Below, one piece after another: positions 16,532 through 25,363 of a stretch of DNA of 64,000 nucleotides. The notes under the pieces are model-generated. The model had not been told where the DNA came from and ran no database searches. It saw only the letters and a list, made by a program, of their open reading frames with translations. The DNA is from Exiguobacterium sp. KRL4. Lineage in GTDB: Bacteria > Bacillota > Bacilli > Exiguobacteriales > Exiguobacteriaceae. Location of the stretch: positions 1-64,000 of the forward strand of contig NZ_MOLV01000027.1 in assembly GCF_001870785.1 (NCBI RefSeq), given 5' to 3'. Positions within the stretch are counted from its first letter, which is position 1. Each line of letters opens with the position of its first letter. The position numbers and the translations under genes are program-made.

Positions 16532-17770
16532 TTAAGAGACTTTTTGCTCTGCTTCGACCGTCAGCGTATATAACTTTCGTTTCGAGTGCTTAAACACGAT
16601 TGGTAACGTGATCAGTCCGATCAACAGGAAGCCAAGCGAGAAGACGATGTAGGTCGAACGGATCGAGAAGACTTCGGCGAGCATCCCGATTGCTAACGTC
16701 AGACCGATGACAAACACCGACTCGGCGACATTAAGGACACCGGAGAAGCGGCCCATGATTGAAACGGGGACGTTGTTTTGATAAAACGACAAGAATCCGG
16801 TATTCGCAAACGACAACGCAAACGTCAGCAAGAAAAAACCGAAGGCAGCGAAGATGAAATCTGTTGCCGCCGCAAAGATTAAATATCCGACCGGTGTCGT
16901 GACAGCACCGAAGCCAATCAAAAAACGCAGGCTGAGCCATTTCGAACACGTCGCATTGATGACAGAGCCGGCGATGATCCCGACACCAGCGATACTGACG
17001 AGGAAGCCGTATGTACTTTCAGAAAACGCAAGCACCCGTGTCGCAAATGACGCTTCGAGAGAATCGAGACCGGACATGAAAATCGTTATCACGCAGAACA
17101 GCGCATAGACGAGTGTGATGTACCGGTGCTTGTGCGTAAACCGTAACGTCTCTTTCCAGTCGTCGGCAATCATCCGCAAGCTGAGCCGTTCCGCTTCCGC
17201 AAACGTCGTTCGTTTCTCCAAGTCCGGCAGAAAAAACAGGATCAGGGCGGACAAGGCCAACGCACCGGCATTCATATAAATCGCAAATGCCGGTGAGCCG
17301 ACAAGGAACAGGAGACCGGCAATCGTCGGCCCGAGAATGAAGCCGCAGGATTGGATGAAGTTTTTTAAAGCGTTAAACCGTTGCCGGTTGTTGTGCGAGA
17401 CGAGTTTCGTCATGTAGATCAGGGAAGCGGATTCGAACAAGGAACTGCCCATATTGATCAAAAAGACGAGGGCATAGAGGACAAACAACGAATCGATAAA
17501 CGGAAGAATCGCAATCAGGACAGCTCGAGACACGTCAAGAAGCACCATCATGTTCCGTTTGTCGACCCGGTCAATCAGGCTGCCCGACCAAAAACTCGTC
17601 AACAGGGCAGCAATCGGGACAAGCATGTAGAGGATGGAGACGGCCAATGCCGAATTCGTCCGGTCGAGCACAATCAAGTTCAGCGCGATGAAGTAGACCC
17701 AGGCGCCAAGATTCGAAATCCCGACACTCGTCAATAATAAAGCAGGGTGTTTCCATGTTTTGAAATCCAT
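16532..17770 (-). CDS. MFS transporter (12 TM, MFS_3 type)
   Basis: 412 residues with about 12 membrane segments. The loop between segments 2 and 3 reads SGSLIDRVDKRNMMVLLD, matching the MFS motif GxLaDrxgrkr. It is related in layout to Bacillus macrolide or bacillibactin exporter-like carriers (YfmI/YknZ group), but the substrate cannot be inferred. The start ATG is at 17770 after GGGGG. It is monocistronic and followed by its own terminator. Confidence 0.85.
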   Translation of the reverse strand: MDFKTWKHPALLLTSVGISNLGAWVYFIALNLIVLDRTNSALAVSILYMLVPIAALLTSFWSGSLIDRVDKRNMMVLLDVSRAVLIAILPFIDSLFVLYALVFLINMGSSLFESASLIYMTKLVSHNNRQRFNALKNFIQSCGFILGPTIAGLLFLVGSPAFAIYMNAGALALSALILFFLPDLEKRTTFAEAERLSLRMIADDWKETLRFTHKHRYITLVYALFCVITIFMSGLDSLEASFATRVLAFSESTYGFLVSIAGVGIIAGSVINATCSKWLSLRFLIGFGAVTTPVGYLIFAAATDFIFAAFGFFLLTFALSFANTGFLSFYQNNVPVSIMGRFSGVLNVAESVFVIGLTLAIGMLAEVFSIRSTYIVFSLGFLLIGLITLPIVFKHSKRKLYTLTVEAEQKVS

Positions 17771-17916
17771 CCAGCATCGCCCCCAAAGTCAATCTGTTTT
17801 TGACAATTGTTTTTTGAATATATAGAAATTTATTACAATTGATATTACGGGACGGTGGACGGCATTGCAAGAAGAAAATGGAAAAAGCCATCAAAAAGAT
17901 GGCTAGCGGGAGGCAT

Positions 17917-18204
17917 TCACGGGAGAAAGTAATCGAGCGTAGCAAACAGGCTCGTCAAGATAAAACAGATCAGCAACAAAGCGGACAACACGATCAAGTC
18001 GAGGTGTCGACGAAGTCCGTTCGTCAAGATAAAGAACAATGTCCAATAAGCGACGAACACGGTCAGCACAACGGATGTGACAGGCGCGTTGAGTGACGAC
18101 AGTGCCGTGAATTCCGTTCGGAAGTCCGAACTCGTGATGGCGTAAAAAGCAAATCCGAACGTCGGAAGCGCCCCGAGGTACAGCAGCCATTTTGGAAACT
18201 TCAT
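17917..18204 (-). CDS. Small membrane protein, 95 aa
   Basis: Three hydrophobic segments (about 5-22, 36-58 and 66-88), positive residues at LRRHLD between segments two and three. The longer open frame has an unlikely N-terminus; AGGAGGCG 7-8 bases before ATG 18204 fixes the start. No family is recognised. Confidence 0.7.
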   Translation of the reverse strand: MKFPKWLLYLGALPTFGFAFYAITSSDFRTEFTALSSLNAPVTSVVLTVFVAYWTLFFILTNGLRRHLDLIVLSALLLICFILTSLFATLDYFLP

Positions 18205-18353
18205 GAAGCGACGCCTCCTTTTTAGATGATCAGACTTTCTTGATTGTACAGGATAAAAAGGAAACAGAAAACGAACAAAAATGTAAGGAAGTGTCATTTG
18301 AGGATAACGATTCGGTATACTAACAGAACGAAATCGTTTCAGGATGCTCAGTC

Positions 18354-18548
18354 TTACGATCGAGGACGTTCAAAAATCAGTTCATAATAAGATCCGACCC
18401 CTACGCCGGACGTCACGAAATCAGGTGCAACGAGTTGGATGAACCGCCACCCGTCTTCCGCTTGTTGGGTAATGACGTCCCGGTAATCTTCTTTCGGGTT
18501 GCCGGATAACCGTTTAAAATCAATCCGGATAAATTGGTATTCGAACAT
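18354..18548 (-). CDS. DUF4177-type small protein, 64 aa
   Basis: MFEYQFIRIDFKRL at the start, then DVITQQAEDGWRFIQLVAPDF and a C-terminal YYELIFERP. This is the DUF4177 layout: a short strand, a helix ending in GW, and a strand pair ending in an F-E-R/K signature. Function unknown. AAAGGAGGGG lies before ATG 18548, and the upstream part of the open frame is not coding. It is divergent from the GNAT gene. Confidence 0.8.
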   Translation of the reverse strand: MFEYQFIRIDFKRLSGNPKEDYRDVITQQAEDGWRFIQLVAPDFVTSGVGVGSYYELIFERPRS

Positions 18549-18653
18549 AATAGCCCCTCCTTTAATCGTCTTGTATCGTACGAACAGAAATAGGAAATAG
18601 TTCCCAGAAAAACGACCAGAAGTATGAATTCTAAACGAAGGAGCAACAATCAA

Positions 18654-19202
18654 ATGATGGATTTAACGGTTAAACCCACCTTAATCGGAGAAAAGGTCAC
18701 TCTCCGTCCCTTTGCAACGGAGGACGTTCCATGGATTGAACGATGTTTGCTCGATCCCGAAGTCCGGACATTAACCGGAAGTTCCTCCGGCATCGACCGA
18801 AAGACCCTGCAAACGTGGTATGCCACAAGAAACGCACAACCGGATTGGTTGGATTTGGCCATCATCGATCAGGAGTCAGACTCATTAGTGGGGGAAGTTG
18901 TCGTCAACGACTATGAGCAACAACAGCAAAGCATGAATTTCCGGATTCTGATCGGACCGGATGGCAGAAATCGAGGCTTGGGAACAGAAGCGACACAGTT
19001 GTTGATTGATTATCTCTTCCGGCACACGGCTTTAGACCAATTGACCTTAAGTGTGTTGGCCATCAACCCGAGGGCGAGACACGTCTATGAAAAAATCGGT
19101 TTCGAAGTGATCGGTGTGGATGCCCACGATGTAGAAATCGCAGGGAAATGGATCTATTCGATCCAGATGGTCCTGACACGGGAAAAGGCGCTAAAACCAT
19201 AA
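18654..19202 (+). CDS. GNAT acetyltransferase (RimJ/RimL-like)
   Basis: 182 residues. Begins with GEKVTLRPFATEDVPWIERCL. The acetyl-CoA loop GPDGRNRGLGTEATQLLIDYLF is near residues 100-122, and LSVLAINPRARHVYEKIGFEVIG closes the fold. N-acetylation of a protein N-terminus, amine or antibiotic is possible, and the substrate is unknown. AAGGAG at 18638-18643 with spacing 10 selects ATG 18654. It is monocistronic with a terminator after it. Confidence 0.88.
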   Translation: MMDLTVKPTLIGEKVTLRPFATEDVPWIERCLLDPEVRTLTGSSSGIDRKTLQTWYATRNAQPDWLDLAIIDQESDSLVGEVVVNDYEQQQQSMNFRILIGPDGRNRGLGTEATQLLIDYLFRHTALDQLTLSVLAINPRARHVYEKIGFEVIGVDAHDVEIAGKWIYSIQMVLTREKALKP

Positions 19203-19238
19203 CGGGATTCAATCGTTGAAACTAGATGCATCCTCCAA

Positions 19239-19287
19239 AAAACAACCCAGTCGTTATCCGAAAAAAGCGGATAGGACCGGGCTGTTT
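19239..19287. terminator. Bidirectional terminator
   Basis: An imperfect stem of about 20 bases (AACCCAGTCGTTATCCG with CGGATAGGACCGGGCTG), A-rich before and GTTTCTGTTT after. It lies between convergent genes. Confidence 0.65.
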
Positions 19288-19291
19288 CTGT

Positions 19292-19528
19292 TTAACGTTG
19301 TTTTTGATCCAACTCTTGTTCTTCTTCGTCATCATTCCAACCAAAGCTCAGGTCGACGCGGCGACCGATGAAAGATCGCAAGAATAGGACGAACGTCATC
19401 ACGGGGAACGCCCACCACCAGGTGTCCACGGTATCAAAGTATTGTTTGATGTATAACCAGATGAACAGCGTACTGACAAATAAAATTGATTCCGCTGTCG
19501 TGATGAATTCATTTTTTTGTTCAAACAT
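19292..19528 (-). CDS. Small membrane protein, 78 aa
   Basis: Two membrane segments (about residues 11-28 and 38-56) and an acidic cytoplasmic tail (FGWNDDEEEQELDQKQR). Unknown family. The start is ATG 19528 after GGGGG. It lies 20 bases downstream of the diguanylate cyclase on the same strand, so it may be co-transcribed with it. Confidence 0.65.
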   Translation of the reverse strand: MFEQKNEFITTAESILFVSTLFIWLYIKQYFDTVDTWWWAFPVMTFVLFLRSFIGRRVDLSFGWNDDEEEQELDQKQR

Positions 19529-19551
19529 CAACTAACCCCCAACGTATGTGT

Positions 19552-20667
19552 TTAAGAATGAATTGTTTCGGTCGACGACTGGGTGACGGCGACATCTTGC
19601 TGATCGGCTTGATCGAACAGAATCGTTCGATTCCGCCCTTGTTGTTTGGCCGTGTATAAGGCTTCGTCCGCCAGCACGTTCATTTGCTGTATGTGCACAA
19701 GCTTCCCGTGGGCGATCCCGATCGAGGTCGTGACTTCAATCGCCGGGAAACCGTCGAGTTGAAACCGTTCCGTCGCAATCCGTTCCCGAATCCGATTAGC
19801 GACCTTGACGACTTTTTGCGGGGACAGGTCATAGACGAGAATCATGAACTCCTCACCACCAATCCGGGCCGTGATATCGTGCGGACGCGTCTCTTGTTTC
19901 AAGATGTTGGCGAACTGTTGTAAGACGAGATCGCCATTACCGTGCCCGTACGTATCGTTGACATGCTTAAAATGATCAATGTCGAGGGCGAGGACGTTAT
20001 AAATCCGTCCTTCCTGTTCGAGTCCTGCCGTCCGGGCATCCCAGACCCGCCGGTTATATAGACCGGTCAGATGATCAAGTTCAGCTGACTTCTTGTACAG
20101 TTGGACCTGCTGATTCAAGATCTGAAAATCAAGCGTCAGCATACTCGAGAGGACACCGACGGCAAGGCCAATCGTCCAGGTCGATAGCAGAAGTAAAATT
20201 GCGGTTTCATTGAATCCTAAGTTGATCAAGACAGCAATGGTGATCATTAACAGGGCCCAGACGTTTAAGGCGATGTTTTGCAGGAACGGTCGGTTGAGCA
20301 ATTTGCGGTGGATGTAAATCATGCCGGTACTGATGGCGAGAATCGCGATGAACGCGACGAAGGCTTGTGGTGTGACACCAAACAAAAAACGGGAACTGCC
20401 GATGACTCCTGTCGCAATGACAAGCGGAAAACGAATGCCGTAAAACGCCAGTAAGACGAGTGGTAAATGTCGCAAATCCATCCGGAGTGACTCGTTGACT
20501 TGAATGCCTTTGAACATTAACAAGACACCCAGTAATCCGGTCGCCAGTCCGATGATGATCGACTTCATCGTAGAGGATGAAAACTGGGTGGAATGGATGA
20601 TTTTCGAGATGATATAAAATCCGGTGAACGCGATACAGGCGTTGATCAATAACTCGACGATGAACAT
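19552..20667 (-). CDS. Membrane diguanylate cyclase (5TM sensor + GGDEF)
   Basis: Makes c-di-GMP from two GTP. The N-terminal half has six or so membrane segments of the 5TMR-LytS-like sensor type. The GGDEF domain begins at ELDHLTGLYNRR and has the active motif RIGGEEF. RPHD five residues before it is a full RxxD inhibitory site, so product feedback is expected. The open frame starts at GTG 20700, which would lie upstream of the start point predicted by the TTGACA-16-TATCGT promoter. ATG 20667, with AAGGA ahead, is preferred; ATG 20679 is an alternative. The 78-residue membrane gene follows. Confidence 0.88.
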   Translation of the reverse strand: MFIVELLINACIAFTGFYIISKIIHSTQFSSSTMKSIIIGLATGLLGVLLMFKGIQVNESLRMDLRHLPLVLLAFYGIRFPLVIATGVIGSSRFLFGVTPQAFVAFIAILAISTGMIYIHRKLLNRPFLQNIALNVWALLMITIAVLINLGFNETAILLLLSTWTIGLAVGVLSSMLTLDFQILNQQVQLYKKSAELDHLTGLYNRRVWDARTAGLEQEGRIYNVLALDIDHFKHVNDTYGHGNGDLVLQQFANILKQETRPHDITARIGGEEFMILVYDLSPQKVVKVANRIRERIATERFQLDGFPAIEVTTSIGIAHGKLVHIQQMNVLADEALYTAKQQGRNRTILFDQADQQDVAVTQSSTETIHS

Positions 20668-20698
20668 GATTTTCCACATCCTTGACCTTGATACTTTC

Positions 20699-20726
20699 AC
20701 GATACCACGCTGACAAAAGTTGTCAA
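20699..20726 (-). promoter_or_regulatory. Promoter of the 5TM diguanylate cyclase
   Basis: On the minus strand TTGACA (20726-20721), a 16-base spacer, TATCGT (20704-20699). The -35 box lies inside the dyad TGACAA-AAG-TTGTCA (20711-20725), which could be an operator. Confidence 0.5.
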
Positions 20727-20991
20727 ACGAGAAGAACGAATTGGGACAGTTTTGGGACAGGAAATCTAGATTAATTGCAGTTGCCGATTTAAGCGTGCTG
20801 TGAACTAAAATGCATGGAAAAAACCCGACTGACTGAATAACTCCTGCTGGAACATTCGTCTGCCAGGTAACGTGTGATGGATCCCTCTACTAGAAGTATA
20901 CCGCGATTGCCCTAAAGGAAACAGACTACTTTTCTGTCAAATCGCACCTTATACTACAAGCAAGAACACTGAAGAGAGGAAGTGGATTTTG
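20727..20991. other. Divergent intergenic region
   Basis: No gene is seen. It holds a direct repeat of TTGGGACAG (20741-20749 and 20752-20760) just upstream of the minus-strand promoter. A TATACT box (20950-20955) without a good -35 box may serve arr. Confidence 0.45.
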
Positions 20992-21408
20992 ATGACGGAC
21001 CAAACCGAAGTGCTGGACCGGGGACCGTTTTTCCACGGGACAAAAGTAGCGTTGAACGTCGGCGATCAGTTGGAGGCGCATTTTCCATCCAATTATCAGG
21101 ACAAACGCGCCAATTACATCTATTTTACGGCAACGCTTGAGGCCGCCAAGTGGGGCGCCGAACTCGCCAAAGGAGATGGTGCCGAACACATCTATCTCAT
21201 CGAGCCGCGCGGGACGTTCGAAGATGATCCGAATTTGACCGACAAACGTTTTCCGGGAAATCCGACGCAGTCGTACCGGTCGCAGCAACCGCTTGTCATC
21301 GTCGCGGAGCTGGCGACATGGGAACGACATACGGAAGAAGTGATTCAACAGATGAAAACGTCCCTCGCCAAGTTACGTGCGGAAGGAAAAAATGTAATTT
21401 TAGACTAA
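20992..21408 (+). CDS. arr: Rifampin ADP-ribosyltransferase Arr
   Basis: Inactivates rifamycins by ADP-ribosylating a hydroxyl of the ansa bridge with NAD. 138 residues, the usual Arr length. Signature blocks: GPFFHGTKVAL at residues 11-21, IYFTATLEAAKWGAELA, IYLIEPRGTFEDDPNLTDKRFPGNPTQSYRSQQPL, and a C-terminal VAELATWERH. All match mobile and chromosomal Arr proteins closely. AGAGGAAG with spacing 9 supports ATG 20992. It is monocistronic, and nothing nearby suggests an integron or transposon, so it is probably an intrinsic gene. Confidence 0.93.
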   Translation: MTDQTEVLDRGPFFHGTKVALNVGDQLEAHFPSNYQDKRANYIYFTATLEAAKWGAELAKGDGAEHIYLIEPRGTFEDDPNLTDKRFPGNPTQSYRSQQPLVIVAELATWERHTEEVIQQMKTSLAKLRAEGKNVILD

Positions 21409-21537
21409 GCCAAAAGAAGAATCACGACGTCTGGAAACGATTGTAAAAAGCCTGCGGAATCTGTTTTGAAAAAAGGGGAATGAAGGATTCGTTATGCCAT
21501 CATATAAGCTGTTCAGACGTAGAAAAGGAGACAGCTT

Positions 21538-22236
21538 ATGCAGACACGAACGATTCTCATCATCGAAGACGAAGTCGAAATCGCCGAACTCGTCTCGATC
21601 CATTTACGCAACGAAGGATTCGCTACGCTACTTGCTCATGACGGAAAATTAGGTCTGACGTTGTTTCAGCAGCGGTCGATTGATCTTGTGATCCTAGACA
21701 TCATGATGCCGGAAATGAACGGTCATGAAGTGTTGACGAAAATCCGGCAGATCAATCAGACACCGGTCATCTTCCTGAGCGCCAAGCAGTCCGATCTTGA
21801 TAAAATCAGCGGGTTGGTGATCGGGGCGGATGACTATATGACGAAACCGTTTAATCCGTTGGAGTTGGTCGCCCGGGTCAATGCTCAATTACGGCGCGCC
21901 TTTCAATGGACAGGACAGACGGTTTCGTCCAAGGTTGACGTCATCAACATCCAAAACGTGAGTCTGGATGCAGATCAACGGACGGTGCTGGTCAATGAAC
22001 AAAAGGTCAATTTGACACCAAAAGAGTTTGATATCTTCTGGTTACTCGCCAGCTCGCCCAATCAAGTGTTCAGTTCAGAAAAAATCTTCCAGCGTGTGTG
22101 GAAGGAGGATTATTTTGAAGGGGCCAACACCGTCATGGTTCATATCCGGACCTTACGGAAAAAGATTGAGGATACGAACAAAGCGAACAGGTTGATCGAA
22201 ACGGTCTGGGGAGTGGGGTACAAGGTCAATGCGTAA
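21538..22236 (+). CDS. VanR-like OmpR-family response regulator
   Basis: 232 residues. Receiver domain with acidic pocket EDE near residues 10-12, phosphoacceptor Asp in LVILDIMMPEMNG (about residue 53) and Lys in TKPFNPLELVARV. The C-terminal winged helix contains NTVMVHIRTLRKKIEDTNKANRLIETVWGVGYKVNA. The sequence style is that of VanR. AAAGGAG precedes ATG 21538. It overlaps the sensor kinase by 8 bases. A VanY-like gene follows, so this operon probably senses and answers cell-wall stress. Confidence 0.88.
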   Translation: MQTRTILIIEDEVEIAELVSIHLRNEGFATLLAHDGKLGLTLFQQRSIDLVILDIMMPEMNGHEVLTKIRQINQTPVIFLSAKQSDLDKISGLVIGADDYMTKPFNPLELVARVNAQLRRAFQWTGQTVSSKVDVINIQNVSLDADQRTVLVNEQKVNLTPKEFDIFWLLASSPNQVFSSEKIFQRVWKEDYFEGANTVMVHIRTLRKKIEDTNKANRLIETVWGVGYKVNA

Positions 22237-23329
22237 ATTCATCAACAGTTTCCGGACGCGGATCATCTATCTGTTCATCCAAAGTCTGCTGATTGCAGCA
22301 GTCGTCACGTTCGCGATGTATAAATCCCTGCAATACTATTACCATCATCACGTCTTTTACGGCGATACCTACATGAAGTACCGATTTTGGATGCGCGAAG
22401 TCGGCGATATTTATGTGTTTTTAGCGCTGTATATTCCCTTCTCCATCCTCGTTTTCTACTTATTGACGCGGACTTATACCAAATACTTCAATGAAATCTC
22501 GACCGGTATCCGCCAATTGGCAGCCGGTGATTTTTCGCATCAGATCGAGATTTCCTCGAAGGATGAATTCCGTCAAATCGCAAACGATCTCAACGAGGCG
22601 AGCAGTGGATTGCGGACCGCGATTCAAGCCGAGACATTAGCCCAGCGCAGTAAAGAAACGTTGATTGCCAATTTAGCCCACGATTTACGGACACCTCTGA
22701 CATCAGTGACCGGATACTTGGACTTATTGAATCAACCGTCAACCACTGCCGAGCAACGCGTCGCCTATACAAAGATCGCCTATAAAAAATCCCGTGATCT
22801 CGAGGAGTTGATGGAAACCCTGTTCGATATCTCCAAATTGGACCTGTCACTTAAGGCGACTGAACAGTCAATGGTTGACCTGCACGAGTTGTTGCTTCAA
22901 CTCCTGGACGAGATGTATCCTTTGATCAGCCGAGTCGATGGTCGGATTGACCAACAAATCGCTCCGAATCTCACCGTCTACGGAAACGGGAAAGAACTGG
23001 CGCGGGTTTTCGAGAATCTACTCAGTAATGCCCTACGTTACGGGGATGTGAGTCGACCGATTGAGGTTCGAGCAGCTCGCCAAGGTGAGGTCATCACCAT
23101 TCAAATTAATAACTACGGTCCGCCGATTCGAAAAGAAGACGTCCCGCATCTGTTTGATATGTTTTATACGGTGGATCAAGTCCGGAACATGCCGACGAAA
23201 CAGACCGGTCTCGGCTTGTTCATTGCGAAGACGATCGTCGAGAAACACGAAGGGACGATTGAAGTCAAACAAACGGATGGACGGATTCGGTTTGAAGTCA
23301 CGTTGCCGTCTGATTTAAGAAATCTTTAA
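22229..23329 (+). CDS. VanS-like sensor histidine kinase
   Basis: 366 residues. Two membrane segments (about 10-30 and 64-84) enclose a short external loop rich in Y and H (YYYHHHVFYGDTYMKYRFWMRE). A HAMP-like linker follows, then the HisKA box NLAHDLRTPLTSVTGYLDLL with the phosphorylated His, an N-box with ENLLSNALRYG, and the G-box TGLGLFIAKTIVEKHEG. The small external loop resembles VanS, which reads glycopeptides or wall precursors. It is translationally coupled to the regulator. Confidence 0.88.
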   Translation: MRKFINSFRTRIIYLFIQSLLIAAVVTFAMYKSLQYYYHHHVFYGDTYMKYRFWMREVGDIYVFLALYIPFSILVFYLLTRTYTKYFNEISTGIRQLAAGDFSHQIEISSKDEFRQIANDLNEASSGLRTAIQAETLAQRSKETLIANLAHDLRTPLTSVTGYLDLLNQPSTTAEQRVAYTKIAYKKSRDLEELMETLFDISKLDLSLKATEQSMVDLHELLLQLLDEMYPLISRVDGRIDQQIAPNLTVYGNGKELARVFENLLSNALRYGDVSRPIEVRAARQGEVITIQINNYGPPIRKEDVPHLFDMFYTVDQVRNMPTKQTGLGLFIAKTIVEKHEGTIEVKQTDGRIRFEVTLPSDLRNL

Positions 23330-23400
23330 GGTTTTTCCCGACTTTCCTTTAAACCCTTTTCTTTACGCTGAGTGTAAGGAAGTAAAGGAGAGGGTGTAAC

Positions 23401-24183
23401 ATGAAAAAAACAATCGTCGTCCTATTAACGTGCCTCATCGTCTATCAATTTTATTTGAGCCGGACACCGGCTTTGACACAATCGATTTCCTTAAAAGAGG
23501 TTTCCTTGTATCAAGGAGATTTGGTGTTAATCAACAAGCAGACGAAGATTCAAGAAGATCCCCGTAATTTATCTACCGTCGCTAAACAGGTATCGGAAAC
23601 AATCGTCGAGCCTGATTTACTGCTTGAGGATCATGTCGCAGCCGCTTTGCAACGGATGATGCAACGGGCGAAAAAGGTCGGCATCGATCACTTTCGAATC
23701 AATAGTGCCTACCGAAGTGGGAAGCTGCAACAGGAATTGTATGAAGAATATGGTGCGGACTTTGCGTTGCCTGCTGGACACAGCGAACACCAGACCGGTC
23801 TGTCGGTAGACATCGGCTCGACACGCGGCAAAATGAAACAATCGAAAGAGGGCAGATGGCTTGCTAAGCATGCGCATCAGTTTGGTTTTATCATCCGTTA
23901 TCCAAAGGGGAAAGAGGGAGTGACAGGAATCTCGTTTGAACCGTGGCACATCCGCTACGTCGGTCTGCCGCACAGCGTGAAGATGTATGAGGAAAATTGG
24001 GTACTCGAAGAATATTTGAATTACCTCAAACAAGAACACGCGTATCAGATTCAAATTGCCGGTCGTACCTATTTTGTGCAATACACGAAACACCGCGCAC
24101 TCAAAATTCCGGATACGCCCGTCTTTCACGTATCCGGGACCAATGCAAAAGGTTTTATCGTCACGTCCCGGTTACAAAAATGA
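23401..24183 (+). CDS. VanY-like D,D-carboxypeptidase (M15B)
   Basis: Removes terminal D-Ala from wall precursors or stem peptides. 260 residues with an N-terminal membrane anchor (residues 4-18). Zinc site and catalytic motifs: AGHSEHQTGLSVDIG near 125-139 (HxxxxxxxD) and FEPWHIRYVG near 179-188 (Glu base and His ligand). Residues 215-260 form a small extra tail of unknown role. It lies 71 bases after the VanS-like kinase, probably in the same operon. No vanH, ligase or vanX gene is near, so it alone would not give high-level vancomycin resistance. Confidence 0.9.
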   Translation: MKKTIVVLLTCLIVYQFYLSRTPALTQSISLKEVSLYQGDLVLINKQTKIQEDPRNLSTVAKQVSETIVEPDLLLEDHVAAALQRMMQRAKKVGIDHFRINSAYRSGKLQQELYEEYGADFALPAGHSEHQTGLSVDIGSTRGKMKQSKEGRWLAKHAHQFGFIIRYPKGKEGVTGISFEPWHIRYVGLPHSVKMYEENWVLEEYLNYLKQEHAYQIQIAGRTYFVQYTKHRALKIPDTPVFHVSGTNAKGFIVTSRLQK

Positions 24184-24368
24184 TTGAGGAGGAATTTTTA
24201 GCGCATCAGCGAATGTATCATTATCCGTTTGAGGTGATTGAAGGGGCGGAGCAGATGCTGCGCCGTCTGCAAAGTAAAATTGAAAAACAGGATTTCCCAT
24301 TTGACGGATTTTTGACGAGACAGTTGGAGCAGCTGCAAGCAGAGGGGTACTTAGACCGTCAATCTTGA
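24180..24368 (+). CDS. Small protein coupled to the VanY-like gene, 62 aa
   Basis: ATG 24180 overlaps the carboxypeptidase stop as ATGA, with no ribosome site of its own, so translation would be coupled. The product (MIEEEFLAHQRMYHYPFEVI ... LEQLQAEGYLDRQS) is soluble, charged and helical. Unknown family. Its coding status rests mainly on position and on the terminator that directly follows. Confidence 0.5.
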   Translation: MIEEEFLAHQRMYHYPFEVIEGAEQMLRRLQSKIEKQDFPFDGFLTRQLEQLQAEGYLDRQS

Positions 24369-24392
24369 AACACAGTAATGAATGTAAAACAA

Positions 24393-24437
24393 GACTCGTC
24401 CCACACGCTTTAAGATTAAAGTCGCGTGAAACGAGTC
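24393..24437. terminator. Bidirectional terminator
   Basis: GACTCGT/ACGAGTC outer stem plus CACGC/GCGTG inner stem. It lies between the convergent VanRSY-like unit and the nucleotidyltransferase gene. Confidence 0.7.
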
Positions 24438-24440
24438 ATT

Positions 24441-25232
24441 TTACTTGAATTCGTTTTGTTTTTGACAAACAGCAGCCAACCGCCGGATCTCACCGGCCAT
24501 CGCTTGATTGACAGGGTGCAGTTGCTCGAGCCAATCGAGCAGCGCGAGCGCGGATTGCGGTACCCGGTCGTACCCTTGGAGCACGTCCGCAAATCGTTCC
24601 TTCGCTTGCGGGAATCGTTGCTCGGCCCGGCGTTCATTGCCATATTGGTCCGGATAATAAACGACTTCCGGCTCGAGCAGATGAAGGACGGACAGGAGTT
24701 GCGAAAAAGCATGTTGTTCGACAAGCTGCAGACCGGACAGCCGTTCACCACGTGCGTAGCGGCACAGTCCGACATACAGATTCGTCAAGGCTTCGTTCAG
24801 TGCAAAGTCGAGTGTATCCCGCCGTATCGATGGGGGTACTTGTTTTGAAACCATCAAGTCAACGCCCGGGAATGTCGGATCTTGCCAAACGATTCGACCG
24901 GGAGAAAAAGCGATGTCCGGCATCTCATCCAGTTCAAAAATCGCGCATTCTCCGTAAATGCCATCGGCGAATAACAGCTTAAAACCGTCGACGGTGTTTT
25001 GGAAGATGAAGCTGAGTGGATGAACGGACTCGAGCCAGTCGAGCCGATCGAGGAACCGCTGCTTTTGTCCCGGTTTCGTAATGACGAAAAAATCGAGGTC
25101 GGAATAAGCATCGAGCCGCTCCAGTTCCTGGCCGACGGAGCCGAGTCCAAGCAATAACCAGGCATCCTGTGTGTGTTCAAGTTGACGCCCGATTTGGTCG
25201 AGGCGGTTAAGTAGTGCATGCTGTCGTTGCAT
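24441..25232 (-). CDS. Nucleotidyltransferase-fold protein
   Basis: 263 residues. The NTase signature GLGSVGQELERLDAYSDLDFFVI (near 30-52) has the paired acids DLD expected to bind metal, and a downstream acid in YGECAIFELDEMPD. The C-terminal part is helical. Aminoglycoside and lincosamide adenylyltransferases share this fold, but many members have other or unknown substrates. AAAGGAG lies just before ATG 25232. It is monocistronic. Confidence 0.75.
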   Translation of the reverse strand: MQRQHALLNRLDQIGRQLEHTQDAWLLLGLGSVGQELERLDAYSDLDFFVITKPGQKQRFLDRLDWLESVHPLSFIFQNTVDGFKLLFADGIYGECAIFELDEMPDIAFSPGRIVWQDPTFPGVDLMVSKQVPPSIRRDTLDFALNEALTNLYVGLCRYARGERLSGLQLVEQHAFSQLLSVLHLLEPEVVYYPDQYGNERRAEQRFPQAKERFADVLQGYDRVPQSALALLDWLEQLHPVNQAMAGEIRRLAAVCQKQNEFK

Positions 25233-25363
25233 CCAAAAACTCCTTTTTAGTCTGTCTCATGAAAGCGTTCTACTTCCTAGTCTAACAAGCTTGTGATTTC
25301 CGTCAAGGAAAGATATCATCAAGCTATCAGTACGATATCCTAAATGATGGAAGGAAGCATGTG

